NCBI GenBank assembly: GCA_022376925.1
Contig: JAIOJX010000032.1
Coordinates: 98,510,794 to 98,574,793, forward strand
DNA: 64,000 nucleotides
From: Tragulus kanchil
Taxonomy: Eukaryota; Chordata; Mammalia; Artiodactyla; Tragulidae
Reading direction: 5' to 3'
This document shows, piece after piece, positions 11,906 through 22,866 of the stretch; position 1 is the stretch's first letter; every line of letters starts with the position of its first letter. The translations under genes and the position numbers were made by a program. The notes beneath the pieces are model-generated. The model was not told where the DNA came from and made no database searches. It saw only the letters and a program-made list of their open reading frames with translations.

Positions 11906-13334
11906 TCAGAGGCAGAATTCTACTTAAGCAGGGAGAGAAAGGGAGTGAAGGGAACTACTTGGAAAAGACCCACTCAAGAGCACTGTGGCAAGCTTCATAC
12001 TCTTTCCTCCTCAGCATCTCACCCATTGATGTGTACATTAGAGTGTTTTGAACAACATTTTCTTGACAGATTTGCTGACCGCTTATAGTGTTTTGTAATG
12101 ATGAAATAAGGTAATAGTTAAAGTGCTTAGAACAGCGTTTGGAACAAATGAAATGATTACTAGCTATAGTCACTTTACAACTCAAAATAGAAAACCTCTT
12201 GCAAATAGATCTGGAATATGTATTCATACATTTAACAAACATTTAAAAAATTAATCTATTGTTTTAATTGAAGGATAATTTCTTTACAGAATTTTGTTTT
12301 CTGCCAAACATCAACATGAATCAGACATACACATGTCCCCTTCCTCTTGAACCTCCCTCCCCACTCACCCATCTAGGTTGTTACAGAACCCTTGTTTGAG
12401 TTCCCTGAGTCACAAAGCAAATTCCCAGCATCTATTTTACATATGGTAATGTAAATTTCCATATTACTCTCTCCATACATCTCACCCTCTTCTTCTTCCT
12501 CATCCCCTTGTGTCCATAAACCTGTTCTCTATGTCTGTGTCTCCACTGCAAATAATTTCATCAGTACCATCCTTCTAGATTCCATATATATGCATTAATA
12601 CATGACATTGAGAACAAACTGAATGCCATTGTGAGGCCGTGGGAGGACAGTGGAGGACAAAGCAGATAACCCTGTCATGGAGTTTCCTGTCTGGTGTGGG
12701 GAGGCGGACAGGCAAAGGGAAGCTATGATATGGGCTCCAAGGGCTCTAATGGTCAGGCTCCAACCTGGTTATGTGTCTGGTCCTTGGAAAGTTCCCTTCT
12801 TGTCTGCCTAATGATTACGCGTAAGAATCCTTTTTAGGTCACAATCCCTCTCTGATCACACTCCCTCCTCATTCATATTCATATTCTCTCCCCAAACCTT
12901 TAATTCCTTTTTGTCTTATCTGCCTTCTATTTTGGATTTGAGCTCCACAGGGGTAGAGACCCAAGCCTATTCACTCTTTGTCTCCAGTGTCCAGCGCTAT
13001 GTCTGGGCCATGGGAGCCCTCAGTAAATCAATGTTTAATCAGTGAGCTCTTAACTTGGACTCTGGTTTCTTGTTTGGATTAAACCTACCTTTTTAGTTTA
13101 GTTTAAATAAACATTTGCATAGCACCTGCTGTGTACCAGTAAGTAAGCAATAGAGTCAAGATTCAAACCCAGTTTGTTGCACATGACAGATAAGGGTGCA
13201 GTTTCAGCCTTTCCCACACAGCTGTCTACCTATTATGATGAACACCAACAAGCAAATGGAAGCAATCACTGCAGCCACTTATGAGTATTATAGCAGGGTT
13301 CCTATCCTGAAATTACAGCACAAACTCCTATGAC

Positions 13335-13475
13335 AACACTAGAGAGTAAGAATTATTATCTTCATTTTAGAGATAAGGAATCTGCCCCTCATGGAGGTTA
13401 AGTTGCCTGTATTTGGCCACAGCCACAATGCTGCAGACCTGAGACTTAAAGTCTGTTTGATTCCAACCCTGGACT
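13335..13475 (+). mobile_element. MIR-like SINE 3' part (copy at 14464-14604)
   Basis: The order 'attattatcttcattttaga', 'gataaggaatctg', 'gaggttaagttgcc', 'acttaaagtctgtttgattc' follows the MIR 3' half. Diverged and without clear ends. The flanking 13043-13334 also carries a 'taaacatttgcatagcacct' word of old-repeat type. Confidence 0.5.
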
Positions 13476-13679
13476 TTTTTGGGGAAGATTTAGTGCTTTG
13501 ACCAGTCATTTTCATTGATTGTTTCTCTTCTGCAGTGACTTCACCTGTTAGCATCATGGGATCACTGTCTTTGATACACTTTAAAATTGTTCAGGAGGTA
13601 GTCAGAATCTTGGTATTTCAGACACAAATAGCATAAACCAGTTCACCAAGTAATGTGTAAATTCCAAGGGTCAGCTGCA

Positions 13680-13790
13680 CAGGCAAGGCCCTGCTCTATG
13701 CAATTTATACCCCAGCACCCAACACAGGAGCTGGCACACAGAAATTGTTCAGTGAATGTTTGTTGAAAGAAGAAAGGAACTCAAGACATG
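13680..13790 (+). mobile_element. L2 LINE 3' end fragment (copy at 14809-14919)
   Basis: The last L2 stretch is recognisable in 'ccccagcacccaacacagga', 'gctggcacacagaaattgtt' and 'cagtgaatgtttgttgaaag', which follows the standard L2 terminus. Short and old. Confidence 0.55.
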
Positions 13791-15304
13791 AAAAGACATA
13801 TTCTCCTTATGCTTAGCAATTGGTCTGCATTTGAAAGAAGAACAGTGTGTTAGAATTTGTTTAGAGCAATGCCTATCAAACCTACCTATGGGGAAAACCT
13901 AGTTGCTCTTTTACTGCTAATCAACTGAGGATTGATGGTCCAATTCCTTCTTTCAATTTACGCAAGAATCCTTTTTGTCCTCTCTGATCACACTCCTCCT
14001 CATTCATATTCATATTCTCTCCCAAACCTTTAATTCCTTTTGTCTTATCTGCCTTCTATTTTGGATTTGAGCTCCACAGGGGTAGAGACCCAAGCCTATT
14101 CACTCTTTGTCTCCAGTGTCCAGCGCTATGTCTGGGCCATGGGAGCCCTCAGTAAATCAATGTTTAATCAGTGAGCTCTTAACTTGGACTCTGGTTTCTT
14201 GTTTGGATTAAACCTACCTTTTTAGTTTAGTTTAAATAAACATTTGCATAGCACCTGCTGTGTACCAGTAAGTAAGCAATAGAGTCAAGATTCAAACCCA
14301 GTTTGTTGCACATGACAGATAAGGGTGCAGTTTCAGCCTTTCCCACACAGCTGTCTACCTATTATGATGAACACCAACAAGCAAATGGAAGCAATCACTG
14401 CAGCCACTTATGAGTATTATAGCAGGGTTCCTATCCTGAAATTACAGCACAAACTCCTATGACAACACTAGAGAGTAAGAATTATTATCTTCATTTTAGA
14501 GATAAGGAATCTGCCCCTCATGGAGGTTAAGTTGCCTGTATTTGGCCACAGCCACAATGCTGCAGACCTGAGACTTAAAGTCTGTTTGATTCCAACCCTG
14601 GACTTTTTTGGGGAAGATTTAGTGCTTTGACCAGTCATTTTCATTGATTGTTTCTCTTCTGCAGTGACTTCACCTGTTAGCATCATGGGATCACTGTCTT
14701 TGATACACTTTAAAATTGTTCAGGAGGTAGTCAGAATCTTGGTATTTCAGACACAAATAGCATAAACCAGTTCACCAAGTAATGTGTAAATTCCAAGGGT
14801 CAGCTGCACAGGCAAGGCCCTGCTCTATGCAATTTATACCCCAGCACCCAACACAGGAGCTGGCACACAGAAATTGTTCAGTGAATGTTTGTTGAAAGAA
14901 GAAAGGAACTCAAGACATGAAAAGACATATTCTCCTTATGCTTAGCAATTGGTCTGCATTTGAAAGAAGAACAGTGTGTTAGAATTTGTTTAGAGCAATG
15001 CCTATCAAACCTACCTATGGGGAAAACCTAGTTGCTCTTTTACTGCTAATCAACTGAGGATTGATACATGGTGCTACTCGTGGCCTGTGCTTTGTATCAC
15101 AAGCAACTTATCTCTGAATTCAACAGCTCTCTAGCTGGCATCTGTACAATAGGACAAGACACTAATCACATACTGGAAAACCAAAGCAATGTCAAATTGC
15201 TATTATAAGCATCTAAAAGCTCAGCCACAATTTCTAGACTTATCACATATCAGAGGTAAACAGTCCACAGTCCAGCGTTGATCCCTGAGTCACAGAGAGC
15301 AGCA

Positions 15305-15472
15305 CCATTTAGAGCATGGCCTTAGACTCACAGTTGTATTAGAGTCTAATTACAGTTTATTTCCAGGAAGCTGGTCAACCTCTCTCAACCTAAGTTTTCT
15401 CATCTCTAAAATGAGGAAAAAAAATAATACATCCCTTGCTGGGGTTGGGATGAGGGTCCAATGGAATCATTC
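15305..15472 (+). mobile_element. MIR SINE (copy at 16487-16654)
   Basis: MIR core visible: 'catggccttagactcacagt', 'gaagctggtcaacctctctc', 'cctaagttttctcatctcta', 'aaaatgaggaaaaa'. Located in duplication 7, so two versions are present. Confidence 0.62.
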
Positions 15473-15612
15473 GTTCAATATTCATTCAACAAATATGTAT
15501 TGAGCTCCTGTTCAGATGCATACCCTTTTAAGCACTGGAGAAAAAGTAGTGAACAAAAGAGACAAAAATCCATCCCTGTTGTCATGGAGCTGAGATTGTG
15601 GTGAGAGGCTTT
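15473..15612 (+). repeat. Ancient mammalian repeat fragment, family unassigned (copy at 16655-16794)
   Basis: Carries 'cattcaacaaatatgtattg', 'agcactggagaaaaagtagt', 'gaacaaaagagacaaaaatc' and 'tgttgtcatggagctgagat', the familiar order of an old interspersed repeat. I could not decide its family from memory. Confidence 0.45.
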
Positions 15613-16117
15613 ATATGAAGAAGGTTGCCTAGTACCTAGTTGTTACCAGCTGGGTGTCCTTTGGCAGGTCATGTTACTTTATCAAGGCATAGTTTACTAA
15701 AAATAGAGCAAAAACGGTACACATCTCCTATGATTGTCTTGAAGATCCAGTGTTATCAGAGAGATGTTCACTTGCTATTGAGTAAATACAATTCAGTGTT
15801 AAGTGCAAAATTTCATGTTTCTTGATCTTAAGGCTCAGCACTGTGGATTGTCTCATCTGTTGGGAGATTCAAGGTAGTGCAGAGCCTCCACCTAAAACAG
15901 AGGGTAACAAAGGCCAAGGAATCCAGCAAAGCCTAAAAGTCACAGAGAAGCCAATATTTCACCAGATGCACGGTCAACTGAACCCAAAGAGGAACAAATC
16001 AAAAAAACTGAAAGACGATCTCAAGGCCGAAGAATAATCAGGTTTTTATTTTAAACTTTCCTAATTTTTAATAATGTTAGCATTAAAACTACATTACAGA
16101 CTTTTTCACTATATGTA

Positions 16118-16226
16118 AATTTTATTTTAATTGAAGGATAATTATAATATTGTGTTGGTTTCTGCCATATATCAACATGTATCAGCCAAAGGTTTACACA
16201 TATGTCCCTCCTTCTTGAGTATCCCT
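16118..16226 (-). mobile_element. L1 3' end, first damaged copy
   Basis: Last ~110 bases of the first copy of duplication 7. It is the start of the L1 that appears in full from 17300, with several single-base deletions next to the join. Confidence 0.75.
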
Positions 16227-17299
16227 GCTAATCAACTGAGGATTGATACATGGTGCTACTCGTGGCCTGTGCTTTGTATCACAAGCAACTTATCTCTGAA
16301 TTCAACAGCTCTCTAGCTGGCATCTGTACAATAGGACAAGACACTAATCACATACTGGAAAACCAAAGCAATGTCAAATTGCTATTATAAGCATCTAAAA
16401 GCTCAGCCACAATTTCTAGACTTATCACATATCAGAGGTAAACAGTCCACAGTCCAGCGTTGATCCCTGAGTCACAGAGAGCAGCACCATTTAGAGCATG
16501 GCCTTAGACTCACAGTTGTATTAGAGTCTAATTACAGTTTATTTCCAGGAAGCTGGTCAACCTCTCTCAACCTAAGTTTTCTCATCTCTAAAATGAGGAA
16601 AAAAAATAATACATCCCTTGCTGGGGTTGGGATGAGGGTCCAATGGAATCATTCGTTCAATATTCATTCAACAAATATGTATTGAGCTCCTGTTCAGATG
16701 CATACCCTTTTAAGCACTGGAGAAAAAGTAGTGAACAAAAGAGACAAAAATCCATCCCTGTTGTCATGGAGCTGAGATTGTGGTGAGAGGCTTTATATGA
16801 AGAAGGTTGCCTAGTACCTAGTTGTTACCAGCTGGGTGTCCTTTGGCAGGTCATGTTACTTTATCAAGGCATAGTTTACTAAAAATAGAGCAAAAACGGT
16901 ACACATCTCCTATGATTGTCTTGAAGATCCAGTGTTATCAGAGAGATGTTCACTTGCTATTGAGTAAATACAATTCAGTGTTAAGTGCAAAATTTCATGT
17001 TTCTTGATCTTAAGGCTCAGCACTGTGGATTGTCTCATCTGTTGGGAGATTCAAGGTAGTGCAGAGCCTCCACCTAAAACAGAGGGTAACAAAGGCCAAG
17101 GAATCCAGCAAAGCCTAAAAGTCACAGAGAAGCCAATATTTCACCAGATGCACGGTCAACTGAACCCAAAGAGGAACAAATCAAAAAAACTGAAAGACGA
17201 TCTCAAGGCCGAAGAATAATCAGGTTTTTATTTTAAATTTTCCCCTAATTTTTAATAATCGTTAGCATTAAAAACTACATTACAGACTTTTTTTCACTA

Positions 17300-18015
17300 T
17301 ATGTAAATTTTATTTTTAATTGAAGGATAATTATAATATTGTGTTGGTTTCTGCCATATATCAACATGTATCAGCCAAAGGTTTACACACATATGTCCCC
17401 TCCTTCTTGAGTATCCCTCCCACCTCCTACCCTATCCCACCCCTCTAGGTTGTCCCAGAGCCCCAATCTGAGTTCCCTGGGTCATATAACAAATTCCCAC
17501 TGGCTGTCTATTTTACACATGTTAGTGTATATATTTCCATGCCACATTCTCCATTAGTCAAATCTTCTCCTTCCTACCCCCACCCCTGTGTCCATAAGTC
17601 TGTTCTCTGTGTCTGCATCTCCACTGCTGCCCTGAGAATAGGTTCATCATTACCATATTTCTAGATTCCATATATATATGTTAATATATTATATTTCTTT
17701 TTCTCTTTATGACTTTCTTCACTCTGTATAATAGGCTCTAGGTTCATCTACTTCATTATCACTGACTCAGATGTGTCCCTTTTTCTGGCTGAGTAACATT
17801 CTATTGTGTATATATACCACATATACCATATACCATTGTGTATATGCTTCTTTGTCGATGCATCTGCCAATGGACATCTAGGTTGTTTTCATGTTCTAGC
17901 TATTGTAAGTAGTGCTGCAGTGAACAGTGGGATACATGTGTCTTTTTCAGTTTTGGTTTTCTCAGAGTATATGCCCAGTGTGGGTTTGTTTGGTCATATG
18001 GTAGTTTGATTCCTA
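17300..18015 (-). mobile_element. L1 LINE 3' end, 5'-truncated, minus strand (copy at 18528-19243)
   Basis: On the plus strand the reverse complement of the 3'-UTR ('tttttaattgaaggataatt', 'tatatcaacatgtatcagcc', 'tttctagattccatatatat') is followed by the end of ORF2 ('atggctgagtaacattctat' in the second copy, 'ggacatctaggttgttttca', 'tgctgcagtgaacagtggga'). Truncated at about 18015. No functional frame remains; frames of 67 codons here are antisense chance. Confidence 0.82.
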
Positions 18016-18068
18016 GTTAAAACTATATTATCAGACTTTTATTCAAATACATCTTCTTTATTTCTGTT

Positions 18069-18275
18069 CTTTGATTGTTTTTATTAGAGTATGGTTGATT
18101 TACACTGTTGTGGTGGTTTCAAGTGGCCAGTAAAGTGATTCAGTTATACATACATATATTTCTATTTTTTTCAGATTCTTTTCCCTTATAGGTTATTACA
18201 GGATATTGAGGACAGTTGCACATGCTATACAGTAGGTCCTTGTTGGTTATGTACTTTATATATAGTATAATCAGG
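18069..18275 (-). mobile_element. Second L1 3'-UTR, minus strand (copy at 19297-19503)
   Basis: A different L1 subfamily end: 'gtatggttgatttacactgt', 'aaagtgattcagttatacat', 'ttttcccttataggttatta', 'gctatacagtaggtccttgt'. It lies just right of the first L1 in the same orientation and is an independent insertion. Confidence 0.78.
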
Positions 18276-19508
18276 ATTTTCAAGGTAGTGCAGAGCCTCC
18301 ACCTAAAACAGAGGGTAACAAAGGCCAAGGAATCCAGCAAAGCCTAAAAGTCACAGAGAAGCCAATATTTCACCAGATGCACGGTCAACTGAACCCAAAG
18401 AGGAACAAATCAAAAAAACTGAAAGACGATCTCAAGGCCGAAGAATAATCAGGTTTTTATTTTAAACTTTCCCTAATTTTTAATAATCGTTAGCATTAAA
18501 AACTACATTACAGACTTTTTTTCACTATATGTAAATTTTATTTTTAATTGAAGGATAATTATAATATTGTGTTGGTTTCTGCCATATATCAACATGTATC
18601 AGCCAAAGGTTTACACACATATGTCCCCTCCTTCTTGAGTATCCCTCCCACCTCCTACCCTATCCCACCCCTCTAGGTTGTCCCAGAGCCCCAATCTGAG
18701 TTCCCTGGGTCATATAACAAATTCCCACTGGCTGTCTATTTTACACATGTTAGTGTATATATTTCCATGCCACATTCTCCATTAGTCAAATCTTCTCCTT
18801 CCTACCCCCACCCCTGTGTCCATAAGTCTGTTCTCTGTGTCTGCATCTCCACTGCTGCCCTGAGAATAGGTTCATCATTACCATATTTCTAGATTCCATA
18901 TATATATGTTAATATATTATATTTCTTTTTCTCTTTATGACTTTCTTCACTCTGTATAATAGGCTCTAGGTTCATCTACTTCATTATCACTGACTCAGAT
19001 GTGTTCCTTTTTATGGCTGAGTAACATTCTATTGTGTATATATACCACATATACCATATACCATTGTGTATATGCTTCTTTGTCGATGCATCTGCCAATG
19101 GACATCTAGGTTGTTTTCATGTTCTAGCTATTGTAAGTAGTGCTGCAGTGAACAGTGGGATACATGTGTCTTTTTCAGTTTTGGTTTTCTCAGAGTATAT
19201 GCCCAGTGTGGGTTTGTTTGGTCATATGGTAGTTTGATTCCTAGTTAAAACTATATTATCAGACTTTTATTCAAATACATCTTCTTTATTTCTGTTCTTT
19301 GATTGTTTTTATTAGAGTATGGTTGATTTACACTGTTGTGGTGGTTTCAAGTGGCCAGTAAAGTGATTCAGTTATACATACATATATTTCTATTTTTTTC
19401 AGATTCTTTTCCCTTATAGGTTATTACAGGATATTGAGGACAGTTGCACATGCTATACAGTAGGTCCTTGTTGGTTATGTACTTTATATATAGTATAATC
19501 AGGATTTT

Positions 19509-20454
19509 AGAATCAGGCAGATAAGAACTAGAACAGAAGAGATAGCACAGTGTGGGGCTTGCTTTACCGGGGTCATGTTGTATAAACATGATGCAGGGTT
19601 TAAGGGGATAGGTAACAGCAGATGCCCCCTCCAAGTGAGATGATAAAGAATACAGCCAGAGGGCCCAATCTGTAATCAGGTCCATGGAGTAAGATTAAGT
19701 TGGGTCTCAAAGCTAGTAGTTCAGGAACCATGAGAAGTTAAAAAGGGAGCATAAAACAAAGAACAAATTATGCTATGAGGCTAAAATTTATGCTGGATAG
19801 CTTCTGTTAGTCCTCTTCAGACCTACTCTCTACCATTCCTCATCATGTTCTGTGCCCCTGGAGGCAGACCAACACTGAGACTAAATGACTCTCTTATCAT
19901 CTGGTTTCTGAATGAGAACGGCCAATGGGGAAGACAGGCAGGAGACTGTAAGGAGGGTGGGGGGGGGGGGGGGATGGAGGTCACGCAATTTGCTCCCCAG
20001 ATTCCTCTCTTAAGACCATCATGAGGTGTCTGCATTCCTCAACCACAGGTCTATGTCCTTGTGCTTTCTGGCTCTGTCAACCTCTCCTTCCCTTCAGAGC
20101 CAGAGACATGAGGGAGGCCCACCTATCACTAGCCCACAGGAGCCACACCGTCCCCTGTGGTTTCCCTGCATGCTGCCCACAACTTTGTAAATAATCCTAT
20201 TATCCTAATCGAGTATGCCATCTGTTTTCTGTTGGAATCCTGACTAGACACTCCAGGGCTTTTGTCCAAATCTCTATCTTAATATTTTTTGTTTTTAATA
20301 AACTATGGGAAGGTCAGTCTAATTTAAAGAGACAGTATTGGGCAGATAGAAAGTAGAGAGTAAGGAAGACTGGGGTCAAGACTTAGAAGGAGTCATATGG
20401 GGACCTGGGTGATAACCAAAATAGATCCCAAAGGATGAAAAAAAGCTGACGTTA
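19509..20454. other. Unique stretch with G15 homopolymer
   Basis: No gene or interspersed repeat recognised over nearly 950 bases. A run of 15 G lies at 19959-19973 within a purine-rich stretch. The rest has ordinary composition. Confidence 0.5.
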
Positions 20455-20690
20455 CACTTAATACTATAAGGCAGGCACTGTTCTAAGAGCAATACATTTG
20501 TAAACTCCTTCAGTCCTCAAAGAAACACTATTAAGTAGCATTGCTACCAATATCGTACAAAATGAGGAAACTGAGGGAGGTCAAATATTAATAACTTGCC
20601 TGAAATCACACAACTAGTGAGCACCTGTAACTGAATCTAAACCCAGATAGTCCCATTCCAGCATCAACGATCCTAACCACCAGGCACCTA
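20455..20690 (+). mobile_element. MIR SINE, nearly complete
   Basis: Clear MIR order: 'aggcaggcactgttctaaga', 'cattgctaccaatat', 'aaaatgaggaaactgaggga', 'ataacttgcctgaaatcaca', 'caactagtgagcacctgtaa', 'aacccagatagtccc'. The best preserved single-copy MIR of the window. Confidence 0.72.
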
Positions 20691-21182
20691 CTCTCCATAA
20701 ACACCCATTAATAATTTCCAAGTACTGGACCTGTCCCTTCCTTGTTCTCCTTCTTAGTGTGAAAGCTGCTCATAATAACTTTTGCACTGACTTTAGCACT
20801 TTAATAAGCTCTACCACATTCTGAACCTCAAGACTCATTTCTTAGAGGTTCCAAGTATTTTAGATTCATCAGAAAGATGAACATCCAGCCAATGTTCATT
20901 CATTGTCCCTAGAGCCAATGAATGATGGAGCCTGAGTTTAAGTTCAGCCCTTCTAAACTTTTCTATCTCATAGTCCTTGGGAGTGCCTACAGGGCAGGGC
21001 AGTGTCTGTCTTTTTCACTGTCCTTCCTCAGTGTCTGCATCATGACAGTAACATGATAAACATTATACTGAATGAATGAAAGAAGGTATGAATGAATTAA
21101 TGGAAGGTTTTGACATACCCTTTAAAATTAGAGCTTATTAGAGAATATCCAGCAAAACCATATTACTTTATTTACATATTGT
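20691..21182. other. Unique stretch with possible L2 remnant
   Basis: Nothing firm. Near 20960-21090 the words 'gtgtctgcatcatgacagta' and 'actgaatgaatgaaag' may be a worn L2 3' end, too diverged to call. Confidence 0.3.
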
Positions 21183-21204
21183 TTTTTTTAATTGAAACCC
21201 ATCA

Positions 21205-21275
21205 CTGGGTTATGGCTGAGTAATATTCCATTGTATATATGTACCACATATATACATATATATAGCTGCTTTTTT
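21205..21275 (-). mobile_element. Short L1 ORF2-end scrap, minus strand
   Basis: 'ggctgagtaatattccattg' followed by 'tatatatgtaccacatatat' is the reverse complement of a highly recurrent segment near the end of L1 ORF2. Only about 70 bases remain. Confidence 0.55.
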
Positions 21276-21454
21276 GCATTTTCTAACCCTTTCTTAGAAA
21301 CAGGATTTAATGCTTGCTGGGTAGACTTCCTATGTGAGTTCACTAATTTTCTCAACTGATAATCACAAGATTTAATGGAGGTGTTTTCTTGCTTCCTTTA
21401 TCAATTATTAGTTATAGTAGAGGGTTACATGCTAATGGTTTTATTAGAGTAGGA

Positions 21455-21526
21455 CATACTTGGGTTGGACTCTCTAATTTGTCATTTAGCTGTTAACCTC
21501 TGTGTGTCTCAGTTTATCTATCTATG
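21455..21526 (+). mobile_element. MIR SINE, left part (split by L1)
   Basis: 'cttgggttggactctctaat' and 'aacctctgtgtgtctcagtt' give the MIR core up to the point where the L1 entered. The remainder resumes at 22459. Confidence 0.6.
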
Positions 21527-22154
21527 AAATCCTTATGTCTGAGAGTCTGTTTCTGTTTTGTAAATTAGTTCATTTGCATCATTTTTCTTTTTTTTTTTTT
21601 AAAGCAAGTGTAGGATTTGAAGATTTATTTATTTATTTATTTATTTAGGGCGGGGGTCGGGTTGGGGAGGAAGGGGAGTGGGAAGGCCACTTCCATTGGT
21701 CTTTCATTTCTCTATTTTCATCCGTCTTTGTTCTTTGGCTCCTGTAGGCCTCCTATCGCGGTGGCCTCTGTTGTCGCAGAGCACCGACTCTGGGCGCTTG
21801 CGCTCCAGAGCTCCGGCTCGGTGATTGGACACATCGGTCCAGCTGCTCCGTGGCACGTGGGATCTTCCCAGGCCAGGGATCGAACCAGTGCCCCTTTCAC
21901 TGCAAGGCAGTGTCCTTACCCACTGGACTACCAGGGGTAGCCCCATTTGCATCATTTTTCTAAATTCTGCATGTCTAAGTGATGCCATATGATATTTGCC
22001 TTTCTCTTTCTGACTTCCTTCGCTTAGTATGATATCTCTAGGTGCATCCATGGTGCTATAAATGGCATTATTTCATTCTCTTTTTGTGGCTGAGTAGCAT
22101 TCCGTGTGCATGTGTGTATGCATTCATTTGTCAGTAGACACTTAGCTTGCTTCC
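21527..22154 (-). mobile_element. L1 3' region, inverted segment of a 5'-inverted L1
   Basis: Minus-orientation L1 with landmarks 'gtctgtttctgttttgtaaa' (left) and 'tctttctgacttccttcgct', 'ggtgctataaatggcattat', 'ttgcttccatgtcttgactg' towards the right end. It is interrupted at 21571-21961 by a CHR-like SINE with its target-site duplication. Immediately to the right the same L1 resumes in plus orientation, the layout produced by twin priming. Confidence 0.75.
21589..21943 (-). mobile_element. CHR-like SINE, long-tail type (locus c)
   Basis: Complete minus-strand element bounded by an 18-base perfect direct repeat 'catttgcatcatttttct' at 21571-21588 and 21944-21961. Reading right to left: tRNA-like head, body, 'ccaaagaacaaagacggatg', pyrimidine-rich tract (as 'gggcgggggtcgggttgggg' on plus), (TAAA)n and A-run. 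The perfect target-site duplication implies a fairly recent insertion into the older L1. Confidence 0.92.
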
Positions 22155-22458
22155 ATGTCTTGACTGTTACATAAATAGATTCACAGACATAGAAAACAAA
22201 CTTATAGTTATCAAAGGGAAAATGAGGGGAAGGGATAAATTAGGACTTTGGGATTAACAGATATACATTACTAGATAGAAAATAGATAAACACCAAGGAC
22301 ATGTTATAGAGCCCCAAACTATATTCAATATCTTTCAGTATCTTATAATAACCTATAATGAAAAAGAATATATATATAGAATATACATCTGATCTACTTT
22401 GCTGCACACCTGAGACTAATACAGCATTGTAGATCAACTACACTTCAAAAAATTGTTA
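22155..22458 (+). mobile_element. L1 3' end, sense segment of the 5'-inverted L1
   Basis: Plus-orientation 3'-UTR: 'agattcacagacatagaaaa', 'gggataaattaggactttgg', 'tatcttataataacctataa', 'ctttgctgcacacctgagac', 'agatcaactacacttcaaaa'. It starts with the same ~20-25 bases of L1 that end the inverted segment (near 21540-21560), so the two parts come from neighbouring or slightly overlapping L1 positions. Confidence 0.78.
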
Positions 22459-22530
22459 CAACAGCAGTATCCGCTTCACAAGGCTGTGGTAAAGATTAAA
22501 TGATTTTAATGTATACTAATCAGTTCAGAT
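22459..22530 (+). mobile_element. MIR SINE, right part
   Basis: Continuation of the MIR at 21455-21526: 'atccgcttcacaaggctgtg' and 'gtaaagattaaatgatttta' form the MIR 3' end. Removing the L1 restores an ordinary MIR order. Confidence 0.6.
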
Positions 22531-22663
22531 TCACCATATATGAATACAGTTATTAATAGTACTGCAAGAGACTTATTGGCGGGGTACCACTACTTTTAAT
22601 AGGAGCCCTAGGAATGCAAGCAGGTATTATTCATTGCATTATATTTAACTGTATGCAAAAGTA

Positions 22664-22866
22664 GTTAAAGTGTTAGTCTCTCAGTCCTGTCTGACTCGTT
22701 GTGATCCCATATAGCCCACCAGGTTCCTCTGTCCATGGAATTCTCTAGGCAAGAATACTGGAGTGGGTAGCCATTCCCTTCTGGAGAGGATCTTCTCAAA
22801 CCAGGAATCAAACCCACCTCTGCATTGCAGGCAGATTCTTTACCATCTGATATATCAAGGGAGCCC
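22664..22866 (-). mobile_element. Bov-tA SINE, minus strand (copy at 23782-23984)
   Basis: Full-length Bov-tA: 'aagtgttagtctctcagtcc' at the tail side, 'ctctaggcaagaatactgga' core, 'gcaggcagattctttaccat' near the head. Duplicated with its unit. Confidence 0.9.

Larger units (their letters stand above)
10776..13042. repeat. Direct duplication 5 (offset 1133)
   Basis: Copies at 10776-11909 and 11909-13042 meet at a few shared bases ('gag'). The first ~310 bases are also part of duplication 4, so 9575-9887, 10776-11088 and 11909-12221 are three versions of one sequence. Confidence 0.95.
12815..15065. repeat. Direct duplication 6 (offset 1143 to 1129)
   Basis: Copies at 12815-13936 and 13958-15065, with a 21-base filler. 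The second copy is 14 bases shorter, almost all lost in its first 90 bases by short deletions in C, T and A runs (for example 'ctctcccaaacc' against 'ctctccccaaacc'). Confidence 0.95.
15043..17418. repeat. Direct duplication 7 (offset 1182 to 1192)
   Basis: Copies at 15043-16226 and 16225-17418. They are the same length until position 16037/17219; then, in its last 189 bases, the first copy is 10 bases shorter. The losses are small, mostly in runs: T7 to T5, A5 to A4, T5 to T4, C4 to C2/C3, and a lost CA. A third version (from 18468) agrees with the longer form, so the first copy carries the errors. Confidence 0.96.
17050..19508. repeat. Direct duplication 8 (offset ~1228)
   Basis: Copies at 17050-18280 and 18279-19508 meet at shared T bases. 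The first ~370 bases are common with duplication 7, giving three versions of 15868-16226. The unit is almost entirely L1-derived. Confidence 0.95.

Noticed and set aside
17300..19503. Four separate L1 insertions in a row
   Set aside because: Only two independent L1 3' ends (17300-18015 and 18069-18275) exist; the other two are the second copy of duplication 8.
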